From Actinospineispora acaciae DSM 45401 (GTDB lineage: Bacteria; Actinomycetota; Actinomycetes; Mycobacteriales; Pseudonocardiaceae), in assembly GCF_000620785.1 (NCBI RefSeq), contig NZ_JIAI01000004.1:434001-498000 (forward strand): a stretch of 64,000 bases of DNA, given 5' to 3'. Positions 9,901-17,126 of this stretch are shown here, piece after piece. Both the position numbers and the translations under genes were made by a program. Within the stretch, counting starts at the first letter, position 1; each line of letters begins with the position of its first letter. Under the pieces are notes generated by a model. It was not told the DNA's origin. It did not search any database and saw nothing but the letters and a program-made list of their open reading frames with translations.

Positions 9901-11222
9901 TGCTCACGACCTGCCAGAACTACCGGATCACCACGGACAACCGATACCTGGTGGAGGACCTGACCTTCGGCGCCGGTACCGCACAGCGGCTGTGGCGCGC
10001 CACCGAGCTGTCCTCGGGCCGGGCCTACGTCTTCACCAGCCCGCCGATGAACACCTCGGCCTGGCCGCCCCGCCTGGCGCCGTGGATCACGCTGACGACC
10101 AGGCCCGACGGGGCGACCACCGCCTTCATCGCCACCGGACCGACAGTTGTTCGCGTCCCGGTGCACCGGGACGCGCCGCTCACCGGCGGCAACGGCGGGC
10201 CGACGCCGACGCGTTCGCTGCTGGCCGACGGGCAGGTGCTGCTGGCCACCCAGAAGGACGGAAGCCTCACCAGCTACGACCGAGCCTCCGGCGAGACCCT
10301 CGCGACCCGGCCCACCCCGCCCCGCGACCCTGAGCTGGACGTGCCCGACGACGACCTGTGGTCGCCGAGCCAGACCCCGGCCAGCTGGGAGCTGGTCAGG
10401 TACCAACCCAGGACGCTGGCGCCCGCGACCCGGCTCACCCTGCCCGGCGGCCCCACCGCGCCACCCAACGAACGCGGCGCCCAGGGCGTCAACTTCGCGC
10501 TCGGCAGGATGCCCGGCGGCCCGCCGACGACCGTGACGGCGCTCGTCGGCGGGGTGCTCAGCGCGTGGGACGCCACCACCGGCCAACCCCTCGGTGCCCC
10601 CATCAACCTCGCCGCCCAGGCCACCAAGCCCGAGTTCTACCGCGACCACGCGGGGATCTGGCCACGCGTCGGCCACCCGACCCAGGCGCTGGTGGCCACG
10701 CCCGAGGACGGCATGCAGCTCTGGGACGTGCCGGCCGGGCGGATGCTCGCCGAGATGAAGATCCCGATCACGGGCCGGTACTCGATCGCGGCGCGGGGCG
10801 ACCGCCTCGCCGCCCTGACCCGCACCGCCGGCGTCGAGACGTGGGACCTCCCGACCGGCAAGCGAACCGACTCCGGCCTGAACCCCGGGGACGTGATGTC
10901 GCTGTGGGGGTTCACCGCCGAGGGCCACCTGATCACCACCCACTACCCCAACCAGGGCAACAGCTCGCCGGAGTCGATCACGCTGTTCGACCTCGACCGG
11001 CGCGCGGCCAGCGGCACCCTGGTCCCGGCGGTGTTCGGGGAGTTCACCGGCGTGTCGACCACCCTGGGCATCACCGGCTACAACGACCGGGCGCCCGCCG
11101 CCGTGGCCCTGACCGCGCGAGAGTGGCGCGACAGCCTGTGCCGGCTGGTGCCCGGCGAGCTGAGCCCGGCAGCGCGGCGGCTGCTCCCGGACGGCGTCGA
11201 CCCCGGGCCGCCGTGCCGGTGA
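6972..11222 (+). CDS. Trypsin-like peptidase / nSTAND1 ATPase / beta-propeller fusion protein
   Basis: This 1416-residue protein begins with a trypsin-fold peptidase: candidate triad H48 (VATCAHVV), D99 (GTGDVALL) and S173 (GGFSGSPVW). Next comes an nSTAND1 NTPase starting at CPYRGLEPFDEEHAEYFFGRE, with Walker A DGPSGAGKSS near 257-267 and Walker B RLVLFVDQFEEL near 350. A transmembrane helix lies near 662-685 (IIAAAVAALVLIAGTLTVVAV). The last 700 residues are repetitive beta-rich sequence, consistent with WD40-like or lactonase-like propellers on the far side of the membrane. STAND proteins with attached proteases are known in prokaryotic conflict and signalling. Start GTG 6972 has only a weak ribosome-binding site (GGGGGGCG). 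It stands alone after a hairpin terminator. A signalling role other than defence is possible. Confidence 0.85.
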   Translation: MEAVDQVVVERGGVGLAATACVRVRDAGGDVVGSGFLIGPDLVATCAHVVASAIGADMFAEATPERPVLVDFPMLAGAAAARSARVHRWVPVAEDGTGDVALLRLTASAPAGAVMPPVRRVEGLWDHHFRAFGFPAGRWDGVWATGRIRGGQATGWFQLQGNPGEAAIEGGFSGSPVWDDESGAVVGMTVAADRDPSVTTAYLIPIEQVLGLDPELLPCPYRGLEPFDEEHAEYFFGREPELRRLRAAVEASPLVVVDGPSGAGKSSLARAGLLPALRADGVAVERVEPRPGLPVLVDTAGAVLRLADPGSSAARQARDSDRIGAALGDPAGRAQALDELADALAGGDAQRLVLFVDQFEELSEATPEAACELLGLLAELAARGGATGPLRIVLTARGLALHEALTPAVADALGSGTVLVGPMDRARLREAIVRPAERAPGLGFDDGLVDRILDDAGTEPGQLPLVESLLAQLWARREGGALTNAGYRAAGGVAGALAAHAEKVTAELPGEKLRALCTRLAVPGRDGRFVRKPVRYADLPPELRELAPPLVAGRLVVVAGSSGSGGTGGTVELAHQALIEHWPRLRDWLAADREFLAWRAQLDNDRQRWESTGRDDGALPRGAALTAADAWTDRAGELTDAQSDFLHRARQRHRRDARRTRIIAAAVAALVLIAGTLTVVAVRTTGRNTVQQATANAETLAREATARATDDPVLAAQLALAAWRSDPNNPAARTALAGQYLALGAADTVVTGAPGDKPVLIVSTSATAPHDNLLLTTGEDDLTAVTDPSGPNPQRLPLPAPTGAFGKDGTRFYYVDGDGAVRVTDVRPGATPTQLAAPTTPRPTLAGRSPNGERIGWWSRDQAGRSALTVHDLATGATRTVPISLPSDEVKLALTDDPDRVRVTIGASTDPTPRFTVRSLARDAEVYSAPPGTSVVNNGTAVLGCTPADPTVTLSRASLAVTDITSGARTREIPLALLTTCQNYRITTDNRYLVEDLTFGAGTAQRLWRATELSSGRAYVFTSPPMNTSAWPPRLAPWITLTTRPDGATTAFIATGPTVVRVPVHRDAPLTGGNGGPTPTRSLLADGQVLLATQKDGSLTSYDRASGETLATRPTPPRDPELDVPDDDLWSPSQTPASWELVRYQPRTLAPATRLTLPGGPTAPPNERGAQGVNFALGRMPGGPPTTVTALVGGVLSAWDATTGQPLGAPINLAAQATKPEFYRDHAGIWPRVGHPTQALVATPEDGMQLWDVPAGRMLAEMKIPITGRYSIAARGDRLAALTRTAGVETWDLPTGKRTDSGLNPGDVMSLWGFTAEGHLITTHYPNQGNSSPESITLFDLDRRAASGTLVPAVFGEFTGVSTTLGITGYNDRAPAAVALTAREWRDSLCRLVPGELSPAARRLLPDGVDPGPPCR

Positions 11223-11257
11223 CCGAAACCGTCGGGGGGCCGTGCAAGGCTGGAGGA

Positions 11258-12154
11258 ATGCACGAGCGGGACGGGCTGGCGGAGCGGTTCGAGGAGCAGC
11301 GGGGGCAGCTGCGGTCCGTCGCGTACCGGATGCTCGGGTCGGCCGGCGAGGCCGACGACGCGGTGCAGGAGGCCTGGCTGCGGCTGTCCCGGGTGGACGC
11401 CGGCGAGGTCGAGAACCTGGCCGCCTGGCTGACCACCGTGGTGTCCAGGATCTGCCTGGACATGCTCCGCTCCGGGCGGTCGCGGCGGGAGGACCTGGTC
11501 GGGGCGCAGGTGTCCGACCGGCCGCGCGACGGCGACGGGAACGAGCCGGAGGACGAGGCGGTCCTGGTCGACTCGGTCGGCCGCGCGCTGCTGGTGGTGC
11601 TGGACACCCTCGACCCGGACGAGCGGGTCGCGTTCGTGCTGCACGACATGTTCGCGGTGCCGTTCGACCGGATCGCCCCCATCGTGGACCGCACCACCGC
11701 CACCACGAAGAAGCTGGCCAGCCGCGCGCGCCTGCGGGTGCGCGGCACCCCGGCCACCCCCGCCGCCCAGCTCGCCGAGCACCGGAACGTGGTCGACGCC
11801 TTCCTCGCGGCGGCCCGGGGCGGCGACCTCACCGCGCTGCTCGCCGTGCTCGCCCCCGACGTGGTGCGCCGTGCCGACCCGGCCGCGCTGCCGGCGGGCG
11901 CCGCGCTGGAGTCGCGGGGCGCGCGCACCGTGGCCGAGGAGACCACCGTGTTCGGCCGCCGCGCCCGGTTCGCCGAGGCCGCGCTGGTCAACGGCGAGGT
12001 CGGCGCCGTGGTGGCCCCGCGCGGACGGCTCCGGCTGGTGCTCACGTTCACCATCGCGGACGGCAGGGTCGCCGGCTACGAGGTGATCGCCGACCCGGCC
12101 CGGCTGCGCGAGCTGGACCTGGCCGTCCTCGACCCTCAGCCCGCCGGGTGGTAG
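11258..12154 (+). CDS. ECF sigma factor, SigJ/ECF41-like, with SnoaL-type C-terminus
   Basis: The 298-residue product has sigma70 region 2 (LRSVAYRMLGSAGEADDAVQEAWLRLSR) and region 4 (VLDTLDPDERVAFVLHDMFAVPFDRIAPIVDRTTATTKKLASRAR). A C-terminal extension of about 110 residues (VVDAFLAAARGGDLTALLAVLAPDVV) has the SnoaL-like fold of SigJ-type factors, where it tunes activity without a classical anti-sigma factor. ATG 11258 follows GGAGG closely; longer in-frame starts would run inside the STAND gene. The 3-prime end overlaps the convergent DUF899 gene by 19 bp. The target regulon is unknown. Confidence 0.88.
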   Translation: MHERDGLAERFEEQRGQLRSVAYRMLGSAGEADDAVQEAWLRLSRVDAGEVENLAAWLTTVVSRICLDMLRSGRSRREDLVGAQVSDRPRDGDGNEPEDEAVLVDSVGRALLVVLDTLDPDERVAFVLHDMFAVPFDRIAPIVDRTTATTKKLASRARLRVRGTPATPAAQLAEHRNVVDAFLAAARGGDLTALLAVLAPDVVRRADPAALPAGAALESRGARTVAEETTVFGRRARFAEAALVNGEVGAVVAPRGRLRLVLTFTIADGRVAGYEVIADPARLRELDLAVLDPQPAGW

Positions 12155-12885
12155 CGGCCGTTGCCTTCCACCCTGCCTCCCTTGCCGTAGCTGTCGTGCG
12201 GGCGCACCCAGTCGGTCAGGCTGTGGTACGGGCCGTTCTCGTCGCGGCCCTTGGGCGTGAGGTCCAGGAACATGTACGTGGTGAGCAGCTCCTCACCGCC
12301 CCGGCCGAACGATGAGTACGTGTGGAAGATCTGGCCGCTCTCGTCGCGGTGGAAGACGCTGCGCCCGGACAGGTCCTCCATCGGGATCTGGCGATCCTGG
12401 TAGTTGTAGTAGATCGTCCCGCCGTCGGCCCGGTCCGGCGGGAAGGACACGTTGAAGTCGTAGTTGAAGTCGCCGCCGAAGGACGAGACGAACCGGAAGT
12501 TCCAGCCCATCCGGCGGCGGAACGCCTCGATCTCCTCGATCGGCGCGCGGGCGACGGCGGCGTAGGACACGTCGTGGTTGTTCAGGTGCACCAGCGCGCC
12601 CTCGACGTGGTCGGCCTCGAACGCGCAGCCCACGCACGGGGTGGCCTGCCCCGGCGCCATCATGTAGTGCTTGACGATCAGTTGGCTGCGCCCGTCGAAC
12701 AGGTCGGCCAGCGTGAGCTTCCCGTCCGGGGCGTCGAAGACGTACTCCTTGTCCACCTTGACCCAGGGCAGCGCGCGGCGCTTCGCGGCCAGCCGATCGC
12801 GCTCTCGGGTGTGTTCCTTCTCCTCGCGCAGCAGCTCCAGGCGAGCTTCGAGCCACTTCTCGGCGGGGACTACCTCGTGTGTCAT
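12136..12885 (-). CDS. DUF899 thioredoxin-fold protein
   Basis: The protein has about 249 residues from ATG 12885; a second ATG directly before it is equally usable. It matches the DUF899 family: the N-terminal helix ending in KEHTRERDRLAAKRRALPWV, the CxxC-bearing segment TPCVGCAFEADH and MGWNFRFVSSFGGDFNYDF. The fold is thioredoxin-like and a redox role is assumed, with no defined reaction. It is divergent from the HxlR regulator at 12946 with a shared operator-like inverted repeat between them, and it is therefore the probable target of that regulator. Confidence 0.85.
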   Translation of the reverse strand: MTHEVVPAEKWLEARLELLREEKEHTRERDRLAAKRRALPWVKVDKEYVFDAPDGKLTLADLFDGRSQLIVKHYMMAPGQATPCVGCAFEADHVEGALVHLNNHDVSYAAVARAPIEEIEAFRRRMGWNFRFVSSFGGDFNYDFNVSFPPDRADGGTIYYNYQDRQIPMEDLSGRSVFHRDESGQIFHTYSSFGRGGEELLTTYMFLDLTPKGRDENGPYHSLTDWVRPHDSYGKGGRVEGNGRYHPAG

Positions 12886-12902
12886 CATGATATGAGCGTA
12901 CA

Positions 12903-12926
12903 AGTTGCTAGTATGAATAAGCAACT
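12903..12926. promoter_or_regulatory. Operator-like inverted repeat between DUF899 and HxlR genes
   Basis: Arms AGTTGCT (12903-12909) and AGCAACT (12920-12926) flank 10 bp that contain the -10-like TAGTAT. An AT-rich divergent promoter is expected here, so an HxlR dimer bound at this site would control both genes. Confidence 0.5.
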
Positions 12927-12945
12927 AGAAATCGAGGAGAGCGCG

Positions 12946-13587
12946 ATGCCCGTACAGCGTGGCTACCGGCAGGCCTGTGGGATGGCCCGCGCGCTCGACC
13001 TGGTCGGCGAGCGGTGGGCGCTGCTGATCGTGCGCGAGCTGCTGCTCGGCCCGAAGCGGTTCACCGACCTGCGCGCCGCGCTGCCGGGCGCCAGCCCGAA
13101 CGCGGTGACCGACCGGCTGCGCGAGCTCACCGAGGCGGGCGTGCTGCGCCGCCGCAGGCTCGCGCCGCCCTCGGCCGCCTGGGTCTACGAGCTCACCGAC
13201 TGGGGCCGGCGGCTGGAGCCGATCCTGCTCGACCTGGGCACCTGGGCGCTCGCGGCCGCCCCTCGGGAGGAGCAGCGGTTCGTCAGCGTCGACTCGCTGA
13301 TGCTGACGGTCCGCACGTACTTCGCGGGCGACCCCGACGCGCCGCCGGCCACCCTGGAGGTGCGGGTGGCCGGCGAGGCCGAGACCGGCTTCGGCATCTG
13401 GCTGCGCGACGGCAGGGCCGACGTGCGCCACGACCGCCCCGACCGGCCCGACGCCGTGATCACCACCGACGCCGCGAGCCTGGTCCGCGCGCTGGCCGAC
13501 CGCGGCCCGGCGGGGATCACGGCGGCCGGCGACGGCGAGGTCCTCGCGCGGCTGGTCGAGGGCATGGCCGTGCCCGGCCCGGGCTGA
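12946..13587 (+). CDS. HxlR-family regulator with C-terminal SCP2-like domain
   Basis: The 213-residue product has an HxlR winged helix (CGMARALDLVGERWALLIVRELLLGPKRFTDLRAALPG, about residues 7-100). A C-terminal part (TLEVRVAGEAETGFGIWLRDG to the end) resembles an SCP2 sterol-carrier fold, a fusion often seen in actinomycete HxlR proteins. ATG 12946 is preferred because GAGGAGAG lies directly upstream; an in-frame ATG at 12913 lies in the operator and lacks such a site. The C-terminal domain could bind a hydrophobic ligand. It probably represses or activates the divergent DUF899 gene. Confidence 0.87.
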   Translation: MPVQRGYRQACGMARALDLVGERWALLIVRELLLGPKRFTDLRAALPGASPNAVTDRLRELTEAGVLRRRRLAPPSAAWVYELTDWGRRLEPILLDLGTWALAAAPREEQRFVSVDSLMLTVRTYFAGDPDAPPATLEVRVAGEAETGFGIWLRDGRADVRHDRPDRPDAVITTDAASLVRALADRGPAGITAAGDGEVLARLVEGMAVPGPG

Positions 13588-13596
13588 CGCGCGCGG

Positions 13597-14565
13597 TCAG
13601 CCCGGCGAGACCAGCTGGCCGGCGGCGCGGCTCGCGTGCGACTCGCGGTACTCGCGCGGGCTGATCCCCCTGGCCCGCTTGAACGCGGTGCTCAGCGCGA
13701 ACGGGCTGCTGTAGCCGACCTTCCTGGCCACCGCCTCCAGGGTGGCGTCCTGGTCGGTGAGCATGTCGGCGGCCAGCGCGAGCCGCCAGCCGGTGAGGAA
13801 GGCCATCGGCGGCTCCCCCACCAGCTCGGTGAACCGGCGGGCCAGCGCCGCGCGGGACACCCCGGCCGCGGCCGCCATCTCCGAGACCGTCCACGGGTGC
13901 GCCGGGTTGTGGTGCAGCATCCGCAGCGCCTGGCCGACCACCGGGTCGTCGTAGGCGCGGTACCACTTCGGCGCGCCGACACCGGAGCGGGCGAACCAGG
14001 CCCGCAGCGCGGCGATCAGCAGCAGGTCGAGCAGCCGGTCCAGCACCGCCTCCTGGCCCGGCTCGTCCTTGACGATCTCGTCGCCGAGCAGCCCGGTCAG
14101 CGGGGAGCGCCAGGCCTGCGCCGGCAGCACCAGCATCACCGGCAGCGCCCGCAGCAGCCGCTGGCTGACCTCGCCGTCGATGTTGTAGGAGCCGACCAGC
14201 ATCAGCGTCGTGCCGGTGGCGCTGTTGCCCCAGGTCCGCACGCCGAGGTCCATCGCGTCGTGCAGGTCGACGCCGTCCGGCGTGGTGCAGCGCTGGTTGG
14301 GGTGGATCACCGCCTGGACCGGGGTCGCCGGGTCGTCGGCGAACGTGTACGGGTCGGGGCCCCGGTTGATGACGATGTCACCGGGGCCGACGCGCACGGC
14401 GTCGGCGCCGTCCAGGGCCACCCAGGCATGCCCGGTCACCAGGGCGGTCAGGGACAGCGGCGCGCGGTCCGCGATCCGGATCGACCACGGCGGATCCATC
14501 ACGATGCGCATCAGGAACGCGCCGCGCGCCCTCGGCCCGTCCAGCAGGCCGGCCAGTGCGTCCAC
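13597..14565 (-). CDS. AraC-family regulator with N-terminal cupin
   Basis: The C-terminal AraC double helix-turn-helix is clear (HNPAHPWTVSEMAAAAGVSRAALARRFTELVG, then TLEAVARKVGYSSPFALSTAFKRARGISPREYR). It follows a cupin_6-type sensor domain (VMDPPWSIRIADRAPLSLTALVTGHAW). GTG 14565 gives 322 residues, the usual length, and a TACACT hexamer just upstream could support a nearly leaderless transcript. An upstream ATG (14649) overlaps the start codon of the divergent NmrA-type gene, giving an atypical Arg/His-rich N-terminus, so it is less likely. It probably controls that divergent gene. Confidence 0.85.
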   Translation of the reverse strand: MDALAGLLDGPRARGAFLMRIVMDPPWSIRIADRAPLSLTALVTGHAWVALDGADAVRVGPGDIVINRGPDPYTFADDPATPVQAVIHPNQRCTTPDGVDLHDAMDLGVRTWGNSATGTTLMLVGSYNIDGEVSQRLLRALPVMLVLPAQAWRSPLTGLLGDEIVKDEPGQEAVLDRLLDLLLIAALRAWFARSGVGAPKWYRAYDDPVVGQALRMLHHNPAHPWTVSEMAAAAGVSRAALARRFTELVGEPPMAFLTGWRLALAADMLTDQDATLEAVARKVGYSSPFALSTAFKRARGISPREYRESHASRAAGQLVSPG

Positions 14566-14647
14566 CCGGAAGAGTGTAGACGCGCGCGCATGTGGCCGAG
14601 CATCTCGACGATGGTCCGTCTCAGCGCGGGCGGCTTGACTGTCGGAC

Positions 14648-15481
14648 ATGACTTCACAGACCGCGAACCTGACACTCGTCACCGGCGCCACCGGCACCAC
14701 CGGCCGCCGGGTGGCCGAACGCCTCGCCGCGCGCGGGGTGCCGACCCGCCTCGCCTCGCGCTCCGCGTCGCCGTCGTTCGACTGGGCGGACGAGGGCACC
14801 TGGGCGGCCACGCTGGACGGCGTGAGCGCCGCCTACCTGGCGTACCACCCGGACCTGGTGGCCCCCGGCGCGGTGGACACCGTGCGGCGGTTCGCCGAAC
14901 AGGCGGTGAAGGCCGGCGTGCGCCGGCTGGTGCTGCTCTCCGGCCGGGGCGAGGAGGAGGCCCGGCGTGGCGAGGAGGTGGTGATGAACGCCGGCGCGGA
15001 CTGGACCATCGTGCGGTCGGCGTTCTTCGCGCAGAACTTCAGCGAGAAGGGCTTCGAGGAGTTCATCCGCGCCGGCGTGGTGGCGCTGCCCGCGCCCGAG
15101 GTGGGCGAGCCGTTCGTGGACGCCGACGACCTGGCCGACGTGGCGGTGGCCGCGCTGACCGAGGACGGCCACGCCGGCCAGCTCTACGAGGTGACCGGGC
15201 CGCGGCTGCTGACCTTCGCCGAGGCCATCGCCGAGGTCGCCGCCGCCACCGGCCGCGACCTGGAGTACCACCGGATCAGCAGGGAGGAGTTCATCGCCAA
15301 CCTGGTCGAGTACGGCCTGCCGGAGGAGACGGCCTCGGTGTTCGCGGACATCTTCGGCACCGTGCTGGACGGGCGCAACGCCTACGTCACCAACGGCGTG
15401 GAGCGCGCGCTCGGCCGCCCGCCCCGCGACTTCGCCGACTACGCCCGCGACGTCGCCGCCACCGACGCCTGGACGCCGTGA
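14648..15481 (+). CDS. NAD(P)H-binding NmrA-like reductase
   Basis: The 277-residue product begins with a Rossmann strand and glycine loop (LTLVTGATGTTGRRVAERLAARG) and continues as an atypical SDR of the NmrA/NAD(P)-binding type. It lacks an evident YxxxK catalytic pair, so it may act as a redox sensor or a reductase of quinone-like substrates, as for QorB/NmrA relatives. It is divergent from the AraC regulator, and the intergenic region carries TTGACT as a possible -35 element. Function beyond cofactor binding is not supported. Confidence 0.8.
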   Translation: MTSQTANLTLVTGATGTTGRRVAERLAARGVPTRLASRSASPSFDWADEGTWAATLDGVSAAYLAYHPDLVAPGAVDTVRRFAEQAVKAGVRRLVLLSGRGEEEARRGEEVVMNAGADWTIVRSAFFAQNFSEKGFEEFIRAGVVALPAPEVGEPFVDADDLADVAVAALTEDGHAGQLYEVTGPRLLTFAEAIAEVAAATGRDLEYHRISREEFIANLVEYGLPEETASVFADIFGTVLDGRNAYVTNGVERALGRPPRDFADYARDVAATDAWTP

Positions 15482-15506
15482 GATCTGACCCCCGCCCGCG
15501 CCCCGG

Positions 15507-15854
15507 CTACGGACCCTCGGGACCGTCGCCGGGGCGCAGGTGCGCGGTGGGCCGGTAGACGGCCGGGCGCGAGGTGATCCCCTGCTCGGTGAGCAGCCGG
15601 CGGGCCGCCTCGGGGAGGTCGGTGCTGGCGATCGCGTCGTCGAACGCCTCCTCGCTGGCCCACCGGGCGACGTTGATGAACCGCAGCTCGGCGTCGTCGT
15701 GCACGGCCTGGTACATGGTGGCCTCGACGAACCCCGGCTGGGCGGCCATGATCGCGGCCCGCCGCCGCCACATCTGAAGGAACCGCTCGGACTCCGCCAC
15801 CGGCACGGTGAACACGTTGATCAGGGTGATCTCCTCGTCGGGTTGCCCGCTCAC
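15507..15854 (-). CDS. Antibiotic biosynthesis monooxygenase (ABM) domain protein
   Basis: The 115-residue product starts at a GTG overlapping the stop of the VOC gene (GTGA). It is a single ABM ferredoxin-like domain (ITLINVFTVPVAESERFLQMWRRRAAIMAAQPGF ... ELRFINVARWASEEAFDDAI), like small monooxygenases of quinone or polyketide metabolism. It is co-transcribed with the upstream glyoxalase-like gene. A paralogue lies at 24600. The substrate is unknown. Confidence 0.8.
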   Translation of the reverse strand: MSGQPDEEITLINVFTVPVAESERFLQMWRRRAAIMAAQPGFVEATMYQAVHDDAELRFINVARWASEEAFDDAIASTDLPEAARRLLTEQGITSRPAVYRPTAHLRPGDGPEGP

Positions 15855-16192
15855 GGCTGCAGCAGCCCGATCAGGTTGCCGTCGGTGTCGCGCACGGTGG
15901 CGATCCGGCGGCCGGTGCCGACGTTGCGGACCGCCGACACGGTCTGCGCGCCGGCCGCCAGCAGCGCCTCGAGGCTGGCCTCGATGTCCTCGACGTGCCA
16001 GTAACCGACCGGGCCGGTCATCCCCTTGCCGTGACCGTTCGGATCCAGCCCGACGTGCAGCCCGCCGCCCAGGTCGTAGCCGACGTAGTACGGCTCGTCC
16101 TGCGCCGGCGCACCGGCCAGCTCGCCGTACACGGCCTTGGCCTTCGCCAGGTCCGCGACCGGGACGATGACGGTCCTGATGCCTTCGCTCAT
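15851..16192 (-). CDS. VOC/glyoxalase-like protein
   Basis: The 113-residue protein has the betaalphabetabetabeta VOC pattern (RTVIVPVADLAKAKAVYGELAG, then GPVGYWHVEDIEASLEALLAAGAQ and VRDTDGNLIGLLQP). It is probably a metal-dependent dioxygenase, isomerase or resistance protein, but the reaction cannot be assigned. ATG 16192 follows GGAGG by about 7 bp. Its stop overlaps the start of the ABM gene, so the two small proteins are translationally coupled. Confidence 0.82.
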   Translation of the reverse strand: MSEGIRTVIVPVADLAKAKAVYGELAGAPAQDEPYYVGYDLGGGLHVGLDPNGHGKGMTGPVGYWHVEDIEASLEALLAAGAQTVSAVRNVGTGRRIATVRDTDGNLIGLLQP

Positions 16193-16298
16193 GGGGTGCC
16201 TCCAAGGTGCTCGTCCGTACCCATCACCACCCTGACCCGCCCCGGCCGTTGCATGTGACAGTCCCGCTCCGGTAACAGCGGCACGCTCCGTACCAGCA

Positions 16299-16350
16299 CG
16301 ACTCGCCCTGACGGAAATCCCGACTCGCCCTGACGGAAATCCCGACTCGC
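16299..16350. repeat. 22-bp tandem repeat, about 2.4 copies
   Basis: The unit CGACTCGCCCTGACGGAAAT plus CC occurs at 16299-16320 and 16321-16342, with a partial third copy (CGACTCGC) to 16350. It lies in the 164-bp gap upstream of the VOC gene and next to the convergent-side end of the PAP2 gene. It may be a slippage product or a multimerised regulator site. Confidence 0.85.
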
Positions 16351-16356
16351 GGAGGG

Positions 16357-17004
16357 TTACGGGCGGGCGCGGGCGGGGGCGGCGAACCACCTGTCCACGG
16401 CGACGGTGACGGCGCCGACCACGGCCGTCGCGACCAGCACGCCGGCCACTGTGTCGGTGGCGTAGTGCCGCTCCAGGGCGACCATCGCGGCGGACACCCC
16501 GACCACGGCGGCCGCCGCGAGCCCGACCAGCGTGGCGCGCAGCCACCCGGCCCTGGGCAGGCCGCCGGCCACGAACGCGAGCACCAGCACCCAGGCCAGC
16601 GAGGTGATGCTGGTGGCGTGGCCGCTGGGCAGCGACAGGCCACCGCCCTCGAAGGTGCGCCCGACCAGCGGCTTGAGCACGAACTCGGTCACCGTCACGG
16701 CCAGCACCGGGCCGGCGACCGCGAGCACCAGCGCGGGCCGGCGGCGGGTCCGCACGGCCGCCCAGACCAGCGCGATCATGCCGAGCAGCAGCGCGGGCGG
16801 GCTGCCGAGGTCGGCCACCGGCCAGAGGTACGAGCGGTGGCCGTCGGCGTGCTCCACCAGCGGCCCGCCCAGCGCGGCGTCCAGCAGCCCCGCGGAGCTG
16901 TGGCCGGCGTACCACCAGCCCAGCGCCACCGCCCCGAGCGCGCTCACCGCGGCCAGCGTCACGACCACCGCCCGCCACCGCCCCGACAGCAACCCCTCGC
17001 TCAC
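16357..17004 (-). CDS. PAP2-family membrane phosphatase
   Basis: GTG 17004 gives 215 residues with about five or six transmembrane segments. The phosphatase signature is present as KPLVGR, then LPSGHATS and ERHYATDTVAGV, the three motifs of lipid phosphate phosphatases (the last in ERHxxxD form). It probably dephosphorylates an undecaprenyl- or phosphatidyl-linked pyrophosphate at the outer face of the membrane. It stands alone between a repeat and the divergent RCK-type membrane protein gene. Confidence 0.87.
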   Translation of the reverse strand: MSEGLLSGRWRAVVVTLAAVSALGAVALGWWYAGHSSAGLLDAALGGPLVEHADGHRSYLWPVADLGSPPALLLGMIALVWAAVRTRRRPALVLAVAGPVLAVTVTEFVLKPLVGRTFEGGGLSLPSGHATSITSLAWVLVLAFVAGGLPRAGWLRATLVGLAAAAVVGVSAAMVALERHYATDTVAGVLVATAVVGAVTVAVDRWFAAPARARP

Positions 17005-17126
17005 ACCGTCCAGGGTGCCCGAACGCGCCGCCCACCGGCTCGAACCCTCAGCAACGTGACGCCGGTCTCGCCGGCCGTCACCCCAAACGTCCCGCTGGGC
17101 ACCGCACGCCGCACTATGCTGCCGGG

